A stretch of 64,000 nucleotides of DNA from Klebsiella pneumoniae (GCA_945862315.1 CAMAXW010000018.1:1-64000); one strand, 5' to 3'; counted from the stretch's first letter, positions 8,609 through 18,248 are shown. Program-made: numbers and translations. The notes: generated by a model not told the origin, from the sequence alone.

Positions 8609-9715
8609 TCAATCCAGCACCGGCGCCACATAGGGTAAGCCGGCCGCCTGTGCCACCGCGCGATGGGTCACGCTACCCGCCAGCAAGTTCAAGCCATTGC
8701 GCAAGTGCTCATCGCGCGCCAGCGCCGCCCGCCAACCGCCGGCGAGCGCTTGCACATAGGGCAAGGTGGCGTTATTGAGCGCCTGCGTGGCGGTGCGGGG
8801 CACAGCGCCCGGCATATTGGCCACGCAGTAGTGCACCACGCCATCCACCACAAAAGTGGGCTCGGCGTGGGTGGTGGGGCGGCTGGTTTGCGCACAGCCG
8901 CCTTGGTCGATAGCGACATCCACAATCACGCTGCCGGGCTTCATCCGCGCCAAGATGTCGCGAGTGATTAATTTGGGCGCTTCGGCCCCCGGCACCAAGA
9001 CCGCCCCGATGAACAAATCGGCCAGCGCCGCATAGTGTTCCAACGCATCACGGGTCGCAAAAACAGTATTGAGTCGCGCGCCAAACTGCGCAGCCAGCAC
9101 CCGCAAACGCGGCAGTGATTTATCCAGCACCGTAACTTGCGCCTGCAAGCCCAACGCCATCTCAATCGCATTAGTGCCCACGACGCCCCCACCCAGCACC
9201 ACGACTTGCGCCGCCGGCACCCCAGGCACACCGCCTAGCAACAGGCCGCTGCCGCCCATCTCGCGCTCTAAGCAACGCGCCCCGGCGGTAATCGCCAAGC
9301 GCCCCGCCACTTCACTCATCGGCGCCAATAGCGGCAAAGAGCCATCGGGTGCGGTCACGGTTTCATAAGCGATGGCGCACGCACCGCTGGCCGCCAACGC
9401 CCGCGTGAGTGCCGGTGCGGCCGCCAAATGGAGATAGGTAAACAGCACGTGCTGGGGGCCGAGTAGGGCCACTTCGAGCGGCTGAGGTTCTTTCACTTTG
9501 ACGATTAACCCGGCCTGCGCAAACACTTCGGCAGCACTACTCACGAGGCGTGCGCCTGCCTGTGCGTAGACCTCATCGGTGGCACCGATGCCCGCCCCGG
9601 CTTGGGTTTCCACCAGCACTTGATGGCCCAGCGCCACCAGTTCACGCACGCTGGATGGGGTGAGTCCTACCCGGTACTCGCTGGGTTTTATTTCTTTCGG
9701 CACTCCGATATACAT
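8609..9715 (-). CDS. ald: Alanine dehydrogenase
   Basis: NAD-dependent interconversion of L-alanine and pyruvate plus ammonia. From the ATG at 9713-9715 the protein has 368 residues and opens MYIGVPKEIKPSEYRVG, the usual start of Ald; a GGAG sits 7 bases upstream. The longer open frame to 9790 adds 25 unrelated residues. Visible motifs are KVKEP, FTYLHLAA, the NAD fold VVLGGGVVGTNAIEMA and DVAIDQGG, and it ends with the TLPYVQALA block. The gene faces away from an Lrp-type regulator across 144 bases, the classic arrangement for Lrp-controlled alanine use. Confidence 0.95.
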   Translation of the reverse strand: MYIGVPKEIKPSEYRVGLTPSSVRELVALGHQVLVETQAGAGIGATDEVYAQAGARLVSSAAEVFAQAGLIVKVKEPQPLEVALLGPQHVLFTYLHLAAAPALTRALAASGACAIAYETVTAPDGSLPLLAPMSEVAGRLAITAGARCLEREMGGSGLLLGGVPGVPAAQVVVLGGGVVGTNAIEMALGLQAQVTVLDKSLPRLRVLAAQFGARLNTVFATRDALEHYAALADLFIGAVLVPGAEAPKLITRDILARMKPGSVIVDVAIDQGGCAQTSRPTTHAEPTFVVDGVVHYCVANMPGAVPRTATQALNNATLPYVQALAGGWRAALARDEHLRNGLNLLAGSVTHRAVAQAAGLPYVAPVLD

Positions 9716-9786
9716 CGCTTTTCTCCAATACCTGACGGCGCGTGGGTTAAGGTCAAAGCGTAGAGCCTTGGACGGAGAATTAGCTT

Positions 9787-9806
9787 GCAAAATACGAGTT
9801 TTTTGC
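9787..9806. promoter_or_regulatory. Candidate Lrp-type operator between ald and its regulator
   Basis: Inverted repeat GCAAAA, 8-base spacer, TTTTGC in the 144-base divergent intergenic region. It has the AT-rich, loosely palindromic form that Lrp/AsnC proteins bind. It lies 72 bases upstream of ald and 54 bases upstream of the regulator gene, so it could serve both. No binding data; only the position and symmetry are seen. Confidence 0.4.
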
Positions 9807-9859
9807 GCGTGATCCGCAAGTAAATGCGCAATCCGCAGCCCATCAAGCAGGAAACCACC

Positions 9860-10342
9860 ATGACTAGCGGGTTTGACCGCACCGACCGTGCCATCCTCAG
9901 CGCCCTACAGCGCGAAGGCCGCACGAGCAATGTGACGTTATCGGCGAACGTGAATCTGTCGGAATCCGCGTGCCTGCGGCGCGTCCGGCAGTTGGAGGAA
10001 TCGGGTGTCATCGCCCGTTACGTGATGCTGGTCAATCAAGCGCACGTGGGCTATCCCAGCGATGTCTTTGTGCGGATTAGCCTAAATCGCCAGCAAAGTG
10101 AGGATTTGGCGCAATTCGAGGCGGCGGTGCGTGAAGTCCCCGAAGTCATGGAGTGCTACCTCATGACCGGGGAAGCCGATTATCTTCTGCGGGTCATTGC
10201 CGCCGACGCCACCGATTACGAACGTGTGCATACTCGCCACCTCACGCGCCTGCCGGGGGTGGCGCGCGTGCACTCGAGTTTTGCGCTGCGCACGGTGGTC
10301 AAAAAGACCGAAGTACCCATTCCCAGCAAACCCAACGCGTGA
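9860..10342 (+). CDS. Lrp/AsnC family transcriptional regulator
   Basis: The 160-residue protein has an N-terminal winged helix-turn-helix (about 1-60: DRTDRAILSALQREGR, then LSANVNLSESACLRRVRQLEESGVI) and a C-terminal RAM effector domain (about 70-150) with the VMECYLMTGEADYLLRV segment that forms the amino-acid pocket between subunits. The ATG at 9860 has an AGGA about 8 bases upstream; the longer frame from 9824 adds 12 residues. Divergent from ald, so it probably senses alanine or another amino acid and activates ald. Confidence 0.92.
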   Translation: MTSGFDRTDRAILSALQREGRTSNVTLSANVNLSESACLRRVRQLEESGVIARYVMLVNQAHVGYPSDVFVRISLNRQQSEDLAQFEAAVREVPEVMECYLMTGEADYLLRVIAADATDYERVHTRHLTRLPGVARVHSSFALRTVVKKTEVPIPSKPNA

Positions 10343-10353
10343 CCTAACCACGG

Positions 10354-10926
10354 ATGATCGAACCATTCACGGATAATTTTTCGCCAGAAGTCCGCCGTGC
10401 CCTGCTGCGCTGGCCGGCGGTGCCAGCGGCCTATGGCTGGTTGCGACTCGACCGCCGCGCCCGCTGGTTTGTGCGCGAGGGTTTGATCACCCACACGCGG
10501 GCCTTGGCGTTTCTTAATGCGCATTACGCGCCCGATGCGCAGGGTCGCTGGTTTGTGCAGAACGGTCCGCAGCGGGCCTACGTGACGCTGGATCTCGCCC
10601 CCTGGGTGCTCAGTCTGGAAGCCAACGGGCAACTGATGGCCCAAGGCGGGCGGCCAGTGCACGCCCCCCACACCCTCGTCTTGAGCGATTGTGGTGCCGT
10701 GCTCATTGCCAGCGAACTGGGTTTGGGCAACCTCGTGGACCGGGACTTGGAAGCCTTCACCCAACTGCTCGCCGCGGGGCCAGATGCGCAGGATCCCCAC
10801 GAGGTACTAGAAGGCACCTCCTCAGGGAGCCTGCGTCTGGGCGCGCAGGTACTGGCGGTACAGCGGATGTCCCGTGCCACACTCGCCAGCCATTTTGGCT
10901 TTATCTGCGACCCCCACCCGGAATGA
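10354..10926 (+). CDS. Conserved protein of unknown function (DUF-type)
   Basis: I do not recognise a characterised family. The 190-residue soluble protein has no signal peptide or membrane segment. Segments that look conserved are WLRLDRRARWFVREG, RWFVQNGPQRAYVTLDLAPWV and LVLSDCGAVLIASELGLGNL. It starts 11 bases after the Lrp-type gene and is probably cotranscribed with it. After it come about 240 bases without a gene. Confidence 0.75.
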   Translation: MIEPFTDNFSPEVRRALLRWPAVPAAYGWLRLDRRARWFVREGLITHTRALAFLNAHYAPDAQGRWFVQNGPQRAYVTLDLAPWVLSLEANGQLMAQGGRPVHAPHTLVLSDCGAVLIASELGLGNLVDRDLEAFTQLLAAGPDAQDPHEVLEGTSSGSLRLGAQVLAVQRMSRATLASHFGFICDPHPE

Positions 10927-11165
10927 CCCGCCCCTCGTGCGGCGCACGCCATCCCAGCAGTTGGTCAAAACTACCGCACCCAGCAGAGGAAGCAGATCAG
11001 CTTGAGCGAGCAGATTAAAAACCCGTTATAGCCAACTGAGCTTGTAAAAACACTGTCCGAAAATCATTAATCCTAGTAGACTTTTTGCGCCCGTTAGTCC
11101 TCGTAGCAGCAAAAAGTGTAACCGCCCACGAGCCTGTCTTTTGTCGGCGGATGCAGAGCATTTAA

Positions 11166-12752
11166 ATGGATCTTAACGACGCCGTCAGCGAAAAAATTTC
11201 AGCTCTACAGCGCGAGGAACCACTGCGCAGTGGCCGCCTAGAATTCGGCCTCGGCGGCGGGCTGATGCTGGTGGCCGCCAGTCTCGCGGCCACTACTGCG
11301 TCGCTGTGGGTCGCGGCGCTGTGGCTGGGGGTCTGTGCACTCACATACCTCGCGCGCTTCTCATTGTTAGAAAAATTCAAAGCCCAGCCCGACGCCGGAC
11401 CGGCCCTGTTGCCCCGGTTCATCCTCAGCCTTGCGGCCACCGGGCTCGCTTTTGGCGGGCTCGCGGCCTGGGTGTTCTTCCAGTCTGGGGCTGCGGCGGC
11501 CAGTCCCTTGCTACTCTTGCTGGTGGCGCTGAGTGCGTTGTCCCTGCTCATCCACGGCGGCGGCGTGCCAGTGGTGCGCGCGGTAAATTTAAGCGCTTTA
11601 GGCCCGCTGCTAGTGGCGTTTAGCCTGCGCCCCGATCCCGATGCCTACCATGCCCTCATCGCCTTGGTCGGCGCCACGGCGGCCATTGTGATGTGCGCCC
11701 GGCAGCTCCGCCACGCGGCTTGGCTGGCCGCGGTGGCGGCCGAAGAAAACGAGCAATTGCGCAACTATCTCGACCAACGCCGCGAGCAAGTTGAAAAACT
11801 TCAGGTTGAAGTGAAAGCCATGCAACTCAAGCGCGAAGAAGCTGATACCGAGCTGCGACGGATGTCGGCAGATATCGGGATGGCACAGGGCAAATCTAAA
11901 GCCCTGTCCGACATGCTCACGCGCGTCTCGCCCATCGATCAGGTGACCGGACTCGACAACCGTCGCCACTTTGAGGAAAACATCGATGCCGAGTGGCGAC
12001 GGGCCCTGCGCGAGGCCAAGCTGGTCTCGCTCCTCATCGTCGAAGTGGACGACATGGACACCTACGTCGACGCCTATGGCCGCCCATCGGCAGACATCAT
12101 GCTCAAACGAGTGGCGCTGGCCTTGCGCGGGCTTGGCCGTCGCGCGGGCGACACCGCCGCACGCTACGACGAAACACGTTTAGCGCTGTTGCTGCCCAAC
12201 TGCGATGCACCCAACGCCGAGCGCTTAGCCGAAGCAATGCGTGAAAAAATTGCCAGCGCCAACCTGCCGCATGCGCGAGCAAAATCCGGTAAAACGCTCA
12301 CCACCAATATTGGGGTGGCCACCGTGAAGCCCTCGAAAAATCAAGATTGTGACGTCCTGCTAAAACGCGCCGAGTCGGCGCTCTACCAGGCCCATTTTCA
12401 GGGTGGCAACACCGTTGCCGCCTACCAGCCACTCAGCCAGCTGCGGCTCGAACACTGGGATCTGGCAGCCAACGGCCTCCTCAGTGAACAATCCATGACC
12501 CAAAAATTACTGATCTGGGGCTACGATACGCACCGCGAAGTACTAGCCGTCGGCTCTAAAACCGGGACCGAGGCGCTTGAGGGGGAATCCATGCTCGGCA
12601 TCATGACCGGTGAACTCGCCATTGAACTAGAGGGACATACGATGCGCATCAAGGGTGGGGACTGCGTCATAGTCCCGGCCGGCATCGCTCTGAGTATGGC
12701 CGTGGTGGGGCCTCGAGCGGTGCTTAAATTCACTGCCTCTCGGGTCAACTAA
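11166..12752 (+). CDS. Membrane protein with degenerate GGDEF domain and C-terminal cupin
   Basis: A 528-residue protein in four parts. Residues about 27-180 hold five or six membrane segments. Residues 190-250 are a charged coiled coil. Residues 255-420 are a GGDEF (diguanylate cyclase) fold with a recognisable DQVTGLDNRRHFEENI opening and NIGVATVKPS end. Residues about 447-525 form a single-domain cupin (ALEGESMLGIMTGELAIELEG, then KGGDCVIVPAGI). The signature GGDEF loop is replaced by RYDETRLALLLP (333-344), with both glycines lost, so cyclase activity is unlikely. The cupin lacks the usual metal His cluster and looks like a ligand- or nucleotide-binding type. The gene stands alone. A sensor that binds rather than makes a signal is the likeliest reading. 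Confidence 0.85.
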   Translation: MDLNDAVSEKISALQREEPLRSGRLEFGLGGGLMLVAASLAATTASLWVAALWLGVCALTYLARFSLLEKFKAQPDAGPALLPRFILSLAATGLAFGGLAAWVFFQSGAAAASPLLLLLVALSALSLLIHGGGVPVVRAVNLSALGPLLVAFSLRPDPDAYHALIALVGATAAIVMCARQLRHAAWLAAVAAEENEQLRNYLDQRREQVEKLQVEVKAMQLKREEADTELRRMSADIGMAQGKSKALSDMLTRVSPIDQVTGLDNRRHFEENIDAEWRRALREAKLVSLLIVEVDDMDTYVDAYGRPSADIMLKRVALALRGLGRRAGDTAARYDETRLALLLPNCDAPNAERLAEAMREKIASANLPHARAKSGKTLTTNIGVATVKPSKNQDCDVLLKRAESALYQAHFQGGNTVAAYQPLSQLRLEHWDLAANGLLSEQSMTQKLLIWGYDTHREVLAVGSKTGTEALEGESMLGIMTGELAIELEGHTMRIKGGDCVIVPAGIALSMAVVGPRAVLKFTASRVN

Positions 12753-12850
12753 GTTCTAGACTATGGCCGAGAAATTTTGGCTGCGGCCGTCTAAATGCTC
12801 GCTTGAATTCCTCATCGTTTATTTTCATTTCTCCTAGGAGCTTCGATTTC

Positions 12851-13525
12851 ATGAAATGTTACCTACTGGCGGCCTGCGGGCTGTTCACGGTTGGCCAAGC
12901 CTTTGCCGCAGAGACCACCGCACTGGATACGGATGTCAAAAAGAGCAGTTATGCCATTGGCGTGACGAGCGCGCAAAGCATTGCCCGTCAGGGTGTGACG
13001 TTGGATACCGACGCTTTTGTGCTAGGTGCGCGCGATGCGCTGGAAAAAAACCGACCCCGTTTAACGCAGGCGGAATTTGACGGCGCACTGGCCGCAGCTT
13101 CCCAGTCGGTCAACGAGCGCATGGCCGCCAGTGCCAAAACCAACCTCGAGGCTGGCCGCAACTATCTGGCTAAAAACAAGCAGACCCAAGGCGTGGTGGC
13201 GTTGCCCAGCGGACTGCAGTACAAAGAAGTTCGCAAGGGCACGGGCGCACAGCCTAAGGCTGGCGCTACGGTGACGGTTCATTATGTGGGCACGTTCATC
13301 GATGGGATGGAATTCGACAGTTCACGGCGTCGCGGAGAAGCCGCCACGATGCCTTTGGATGGCGTGATCCCGGGCTGGCAAGAAGCTATTCCACTCATGA
13401 GCGTGGGCTCGGTGTGGGAAATTGCGGTACCGTCCAGCCTGGCGTATGGCCCCAAAGGTTCTGGCCCCATAGGCCCCAACCAAACGCTGCTCTTTGAGAT
13501 CGAACTGCTCGCGATCAAAAAATAA
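12851..13525 (+). CDS. FKBP-type peptidyl-prolyl isomerase, exported
   Basis: Periplasmic folding catalyst of the Mip/FklB/FkpA type, 224 residues. It has a signal peptide (residues 1-17, cleavage near AFA-AET), an N-terminal dimerisation helix region (about 20-115) and an FKBP domain (about 125-224) with VTVHYVGTFIDGMEFDSS, VIPGWQEAIPLMSVGS and the LAYGPKG segment. The ATG at 12851 is chosen because AGGAG lies 9 bases upstream and the signal peptide begins there; the open frame starts at a TTG at 12803. It is convergent with rnd, with only 6 bases between the stops. Confidence 0.93.
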   Translation: MKCYLLAACGLFTVGQAFAAETTALDTDVKKSSYAIGVTSAQSIARQGVTLDTDAFVLGARDALEKNRPRLTQAEFDGALAAASQSVNERMAASAKTNLEAGRNYLAKNKQTQGVVALPSGLQYKEVRKGTGAQPKAGATVTVHYVGTFIDGMEFDSSRRRGEAATMPLDGVIPGWQEAIPLMSVGSVWEIAVPSSLAYGPKGSGPIGPNQTLLFEIELLAIKK

Positions 13526-13531
13526 GTGTGC

Positions 13532-14638
13532 TTACCCGTTGTCTGTGCTGGCTTCTTGCAGCACGGACAACGCCGCGCCCAACTCCCCCGCGCGCCAGCC
13601 TTCCGTGAGCTTAGGCACGGGCTGACCACACAGCAGTCTTTCCAGATCGCGCCTGCTGGCGAGCAAAGTAGGTGCCACGCATAACTCAATGGCCCGCAGG
13701 CGAATCATTTCTTGCACCCGCGTTAACTGTGCCGACTGCGCACCGCTGAGCCGCACCACCAACATGGGCTCCCCGGTGGGACCACGGGCCGCCGCCTCGC
13801 TGCCCAGCTGCAGCAACACCTCGCCATACCGGCGGACCGTCGCTGGCGGCATGCCGGGCAGCCGGGCTAATTCGGTCATCGAGTGCGGCAAGCTACGGGC
13901 AAAAGCTAACACGGTTTCGTCGCGCAAGATCCAGGTGCGCGGCCGATTGACCTCGCGGGCGACGGTCTCCCGCCATTTACACACCGCCTGGGCGACCGCC
14001 AACGGCGCCCCGGTAAACTGGGCAATGCCCTTCATGCGCTGCCACACGGGCTGATTTTCGTCGGCGGGGACGCGCAGACATTCTTCCTTTAGCCAAGCCA
14101 GCTTGCCCTGCGTGGCCAACGCTGTCGCCATCTCATCCCACACCGATAGCAGCCATTCGACATCTTGCGCCGCATAACGCCACTGGGCGTCCGTGAGCGG
14201 ACGGCGTGCCCAATCGGTGCGGGTTTGAGATTTATCGAGCACCACCCCGCGGTAGTGTTCCACCAGCCACGCGTAGCCCACTTGTTCGGGCAAGCCGAGC
14301 AAGGCGGCGGCTACTTGGGTATCAGCCAGCGCGTTGAGCTGATGGCCACCATGAACGGCCAGCACTTCTAAATCTTGGCGGGCCGCGTGCATCACCTTGA
14401 GGCAGTGCGGGCTTTGTAATGCGCCATCCAGTGCCGAGAGGTCGGGCACGGCGATGGGGTCAATACAGAAAGTGCGCTCCTCACTGGCGATCTGCAGCAG
14501 GCACAGCTGCGGGAAGTAGGTATCGACCCGCATAAACTCGGTGTCGATGGCCCAGCGTTGGGCACCTTCCAAGGCCGCCACGGCTTCGAGGAGGCCGGCA
14601 TCTGTCTGAACGAACGTGGGGACATGGGTAGTCGTCAT
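13532..14638 (-). CDS. rnd: Ribonuclease D
   Basis: 3'-5' exoribonuclease of tRNA 3'-end maturation, 368 residues. The DEDD exonuclease domain (about 10-175) has Exo I WAIDTEFMRVDTYFPQLCLLQ, Exo II LKVMHAARQDLEVL and Exo III YAAQDVEWLLSVWD. An HRDC-type domain follows (about 210-290: VNRPRTWILRDETVLAFARSLPHS). The family usually has two HRDC repeats; the second is less clear. It is divergent from the Prc protease gene across 174 bases. Confidence 0.94.
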   Translation of the reverse strand: MTTTHVPTFVQTDAGLLEAVAALEGAQRWAIDTEFMRVDTYFPQLCLLQIASEERTFCIDPIAVPDLSALDGALQSPHCLKVMHAARQDLEVLAVHGGHQLNALADTQVAAALLGLPEQVGYAWLVEHYRGVVLDKSQTRTDWARRPLTDAQWRYAAQDVEWLLSVWDEMATALATQGKLAWLKEECLRVPADENQPVWQRMKGIAQFTGAPLAVAQAVCKWRETVAREVNRPRTWILRDETVLAFARSLPHSMTELARLPGMPPATVRRYGEVLLQLGSEAAARGPTGEPMLVVRLSGAQSAQLTRVQEMIRLRAIELCVAPTLLASRRDLERLLCGQPVPKLTEGWRAGELGAALSVLQEASTDNG

Positions 14639-14812
14639 AGATTCCTTAAGAAGGCGCGAAACGCGCTCGCCTAATTTTAACGACAGAGCAAGAAGTCACC
14701 TGATTTCCACAGCGCTCTGCCACCTTGTTACGCTACACTAGCTGCGCCCTGGCACCAACCCCGGGGTTTGCATCGCACTCCTTTCAATTTGTAGCTGTTA
14801 ATTACCAAACGC

Positions 14813-17032
14813 ATGAAAAATTTGTTCGCCGCCGCCCTGTGTGCGGTGCTGCTGGGACTTTCTTCCGCCACCTACGCCCTCGCGCCGGTGGTGCCGCTGA
14901 CAGACCTGACCCCGCAGGCAGAACATCGCCGAGCTACGCGGCTCATCACCCATTTCATCAGCAATTACCACTATAAAAAGGCGCCGCTGGACGACCAGCT
15001 CTCGCAGACGATCTTCGACAACTACCTTACCGCGCTCGACCCCACCAAAAGCTATTTCACGCAGTCCGATATCGACGAATTTAGCGCCTTCTCGCATGAG
15101 CTAGACGACGACCTGCGCAATTCCGACCTCCAGACATTGTTCGATATGTTTGTGCGCTTCCGACAACGGGTGACGGCGAGGATGACAAAAACTCTGGCGA
15201 GCCTCGCCACCCCCATCGACTTCACCCTCAACGAGACCTTTGAATTCCAGCGCGAAGACGCCGCGTGGGCTAAAAACGAGGCCGAGCTCGACGAACTCTG
15301 GCGCAAGCGTGTCAAAAATGATGTGTTGGCGCTCAAGTTGGCGGGACGCAAACCCGAAAAAATTATTGAGACCCTCCGCAAACGCTATCAAGGCATCGTC
15401 CGGCAAACCGCCCAGTACAACGCCGAGGATGTGTTCCAAACCTTTATCAATGCTTACACCACGGCAATCGATCCCCACAGTTCCTATTTTTCGCCCCGTA
15501 CCTCCGAGAATTTCAAAATTCGGATGAGCCTCTCACTGGAGGGCATCGGTGCGGTGCTCCAAAGCGATAACGAATACACGATTGTCAACGAAGTGGTCAA
15601 AGGTGGCCCCGCTGATCTCAGCCACAAACTCAAAAAAGGTGACCGCATCGGCGGCATTGGTCAGGGTGCGGCGGGTGAGATCGTGGACGTCGTTGGCTGG
15701 CGTTTGGATGAAGTGGTCGATTTAATCCGTGGCCCCAAAGATTCCATCGTGCGCTTACAGGTACTGCCGAAAAACGCCGGACCCGATGGCCCGCCCAAGA
15801 TCATCAACCTCACCCGCAACACCATCCAGTTAGAAGACCAAGCGGCACGCCAGAAAGTGCTGACCGTCGAGGGCGCCCAAGGTCCGCAAAAAATTGGGGT
15901 GATTGAAATCCCAACTTTTTACATGGATTTCGAAGCGCGCATGCGAGGTGAGGAGAACTATCGCAGCACCACCCGCGATGTGCGGCACCTGATCGCCGAA
16001 TTGACGAAACAAGGCATCATTGGGCTGATCATCGATTTACGCAGCAATGGCGGCGGCTCGTTGCCCGAGGCAGTGGAACTAACAGGCTTGTTCATCCCGA
16101 GTGGCCCGGTGGTCCAAGTGCGCAATTCACAGGGTCGGGTGCAATTAGAGAAGGACAGCGATGACACCGTCACCTATGCCGGCCCCCTCGCAGTGCTGGT
16201 GGACCGTAACAGCGCCTCGGCGTCAGAAATTTTCGCGGCCGCCATTCAAGACTATCGGCGCGGACTGATACTCGGGGAAACAACCTTCGGTAAAGGCACG
16301 GTCCAGAACTTGGTGGACCTCAACCGCTTTGATGAAGACTCCAAAGGCAAACTGGGACAACTGAAAGCCACGATCGCGCAATTTTTTCGCGTCGACGGCG
16401 ATAGCACGCAACATCTCGGGGTTATTCCCGATGTGGTATTCCCCTCTAACTTAAGCACCAAGGATCAGGGCGAGCGAGCGCTTAAACAGGCCCTCCCCTT
16501 TGCGCACATCCCGCCGGCAGAATTCATCCCGACCACCGATCACCTGCTGCATCTGGAGCAACTGCGGGCCCAGCATCAGACCCGTGTCAAAACCGATAAG
16601 GCCTATCTCGCGCTGCTGGATCAAGAGCGTGCGGTGCAGGAAGTCTCCGATAAAAAATCCGTCTCGCTGCTGGAAAGTCAGCGCCGCAAAGAGCACCTGC
16701 AGTCCCGCCTAGACCAGCGGATGCGCGAAAACGCCATCCGCGTTGCGCATGGCAAAGCGGCACTGCCAGCCACGCCGAAGCCAGAAGAAGACGATGACGA
16801 TGAGGGGACCAGCGCCGACGAGGCCGAGCGCGAAAAGCCCACCGATGACTTTGATGTCGTGCTGGAAGAAGCCTCAAAAGTGCTGCGTGATGCGGTGGAA
16901 CTGAACGCCCCCACGGGCACGCCGGCCGCAACTGCAGCCGTGCTCACCCCACCAGTTGAGCCCGCTGCGACATCTGCTGAGCCTGCGAGCGCTGCTGGCC
17001 CCGCGACGAGCGGCCTCCCCGCGACCCACTGA
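14813..17032 (+). CDS. prc: Carboxy-terminal (tail-specific) protease Prc/Tsp
   Basis: Periplasmic S41 peptidase that degrades proteins with nonpolar C termini and processes envelope proteins. The 739-residue protein has a signal peptide (about 1-22, ending TYALA), the Tsp N-terminal domain, a PDZ domain (about 240-330, LEGIGAVLQSDNEYTIV), and the catalytic core with Ser469 in NSASASEIF and Lys494 in TTFGKGTVQ, the same 25-residue spacing as in E. coli Prc. The C-terminal DUF3340-like domain ends with an added acidic and Ala/Pro-rich tail (KPEEDDDDEG), about 60 residues longer than E. coli Prc. No clear ribosome-binding site is seen before the ATG. Confidence 0.94.
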   Translation: MKNLFAAALCAVLLGLSSATYALAPVVPLTDLTPQAEHRRATRLITHFISNYHYKKAPLDDQLSQTIFDNYLTALDPTKSYFTQSDIDEFSAFSHELDDDLRNSDLQTLFDMFVRFRQRVTARMTKTLASLATPIDFTLNETFEFQREDAAWAKNEAELDELWRKRVKNDVLALKLAGRKPEKIIETLRKRYQGIVRQTAQYNAEDVFQTFINAYTTAIDPHSSYFSPRTSENFKIRMSLSLEGIGAVLQSDNEYTIVNEVVKGGPADLSHKLKKGDRIGGIGQGAAGEIVDVVGWRLDEVVDLIRGPKDSIVRLQVLPKNAGPDGPPKIINLTRNTIQLEDQAARQKVLTVEGAQGPQKIGVIEIPTFYMDFEARMRGEENYRSTTRDVRHLIAELTKQGIIGLIIDLRSNGGGSLPEAVELTGLFIPSGPVVQVRNSQGRVQLEKDSDDTVTYAGPLAVLVDRNSASASEIFAAAIQDYRRGLILGETTFGKGTVQNLVDLNRFDEDSKGKLGQLKATIAQFFRVDGDSTQHLGVIPDVVFPSNLSTKDQGERALKQALPFAHIPPAEFIPTTDHLLHLEQLRAQHQTRVKTDKAYLALLDQERAVQEVSDKKSVSLLESQRRKEHLQSRLDQRMRENAIRVAHGKAALPATPKPEEDDDDEGTSADEAEREKPTDDFDVVLEEASKVLRDAVELNAPTGTPAATAAVLTPPVEPAATSAEPASAAGPATSGLPATH

Positions 17033-17165
17033 GCGCCGCCGGTTTGGCCAATCTGCCCCCTGCACCACGCGGCAACAACCCGCGAGCGCAGGGCCGGGTG
17101 CGGCGGCGGCTGCCGCCCCTCTCGGCCCCCGCCAGACCCACTCTGCACGGGAGAAAACCTTGCTG

Positions 17166-18131
17166 ATGCGCCCCGCAACCCCGCCGACGGGCCTGGTTTA
17201 TGACCCGCTGTTTCTGGCCCATGACACTGGCGCTGGTCACCCGGAGCGCCCCGCACGCCTCACCGCTGCGCGTGCCGAACTCGCGCTCCATCCCTGGTAT
17301 TCGGGGTTGCTCAATCTGCGTGCCACGCCGCCCGACACATTGTGGATTGAAACCACTCACCGGCTGGACTACATCAAACGGGCGGCCCAAGCCTGCCTGC
17401 AGGGTGCGCCATTTCTGGACACCCCCGATGTGCCTATTTCAAGGCAGTCGTTTGACGCCGCACTGCTCGCAGCGGGGGCGGGTTTGCGGCTGGCCGATGC
17501 CCTGATGAGCGGCGAGATTCGCAACGGTTTCGGCTTGGTGCGCCCACCGGGCCACCACGCGGAAACGGCAGGCGCGCTCGGTTTTTGCCTGTTCAATAAC
17601 GTTGCGATTTTGGCCCGCTATCTACAACGCCAATACGGGGTGGCCAAAATTGCCATCCTTGACTGGGACGTGCACCACGGCAACGGCACGCAGCACAGTT
17701 TCGAGACCGATCCCTCCGTGCTCTACATCAGCCTCCACCAGTACCCGCATTATCCGGGCACGGGCGGCGCCGGCGAGACTGGGCAGGGTGCGGGCACTGG
17801 CGCCACGCTCAATTGCCCCATGCCGGCCGGCGCGACCGATGCCCATTATGTGGCCGCGTTCCACGCCCAGGTGCTCCCCGCCCTCGCACTTTTTCAACCC
17901 GAAGTGGTGCTGCTGTCTGCCGGCTTCGACGCCCATCGCGATGACCCGCTGGCGGCTGTCAACCTGTCGACAGACTGCTACGGCTGGATGACCGCGCGGG
18001 TCATGGAAGTGGCCGAGCAATACGCCGGTGGGCGGGTGCTTTCGCTGCTGGAAGGCGGGTATCACCTGCAGCGCACCGGCGAATGTATCGCGCGTCATCT
18101 GGGCGTGCTAAACGGCGCACTGTCCGCTTGA
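17166..18131 (+). CDS. Histone deacetylase-like (acetoin utilisation AcuC/HDAC superfamily) protein
   Basis: Zinc-dependent deacetylase of class II HDAC type, acting on acetylated lysine or polyamines. The 321-residue protein has the opening GHPERPARL, the charge-relay region RPPGHHAETAGALGFCLFNN, the zinc block ILDWDVHHGNGTQ, YPGTG and LSAGFDAHRDDPL, and ends with SLLEGGYHL. All three zinc ligands (Asp-His-Asp) can be placed. I chose the ATG at 17166; a GGAG 12 bases upstream would also serve a TTG at 17160. It follows prc after 133 bases on the same strand. Confidence 0.92.
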   Translation: MRPATPPTGLVYDPLFLAHDTGAGHPERPARLTAARAELALHPWYSGLLNLRATPPDTLWIETTHRLDYIKRAAQACLQGAPFLDTPDVPISRQSFDAALLAAGAGLRLADALMSGEIRNGFGLVRPPGHHAETAGALGFCLFNNVAILARYLQRQYGVAKIAILDWDVHHGNGTQHSFETDPSVLYISLHQYPHYPGTGGAGETGQGAGTGATLNCPMPAGATDAHYVAAFHAQVLPALALFQPEVVLLSAGFDAHRDDPLAAVNLSTDCYGWMTARVMEVAEQYAGGRVLSLLEGGYHLQRTGECIARHLGVLNGALSA

Positions 18132-18248
18132 GAGCACCCGCGCGCCCCACCGTGGCCCGTGTGCAAAATGCTAGACTCGCGCCCTTCGCTGCGGCGTCCA
18201 GCGTCTAGGTTTTTAGTTTCGCTCTCGTCCTCCCACATAGGCGTTGTC

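Noticed and set aside
16956-17165. Long N-terminal extension of the deacetylase-family protein
   Set aside because: It overlaps the end of prc and is Arg/Ala/Pro-rich; the conserved protein begins at 17166.
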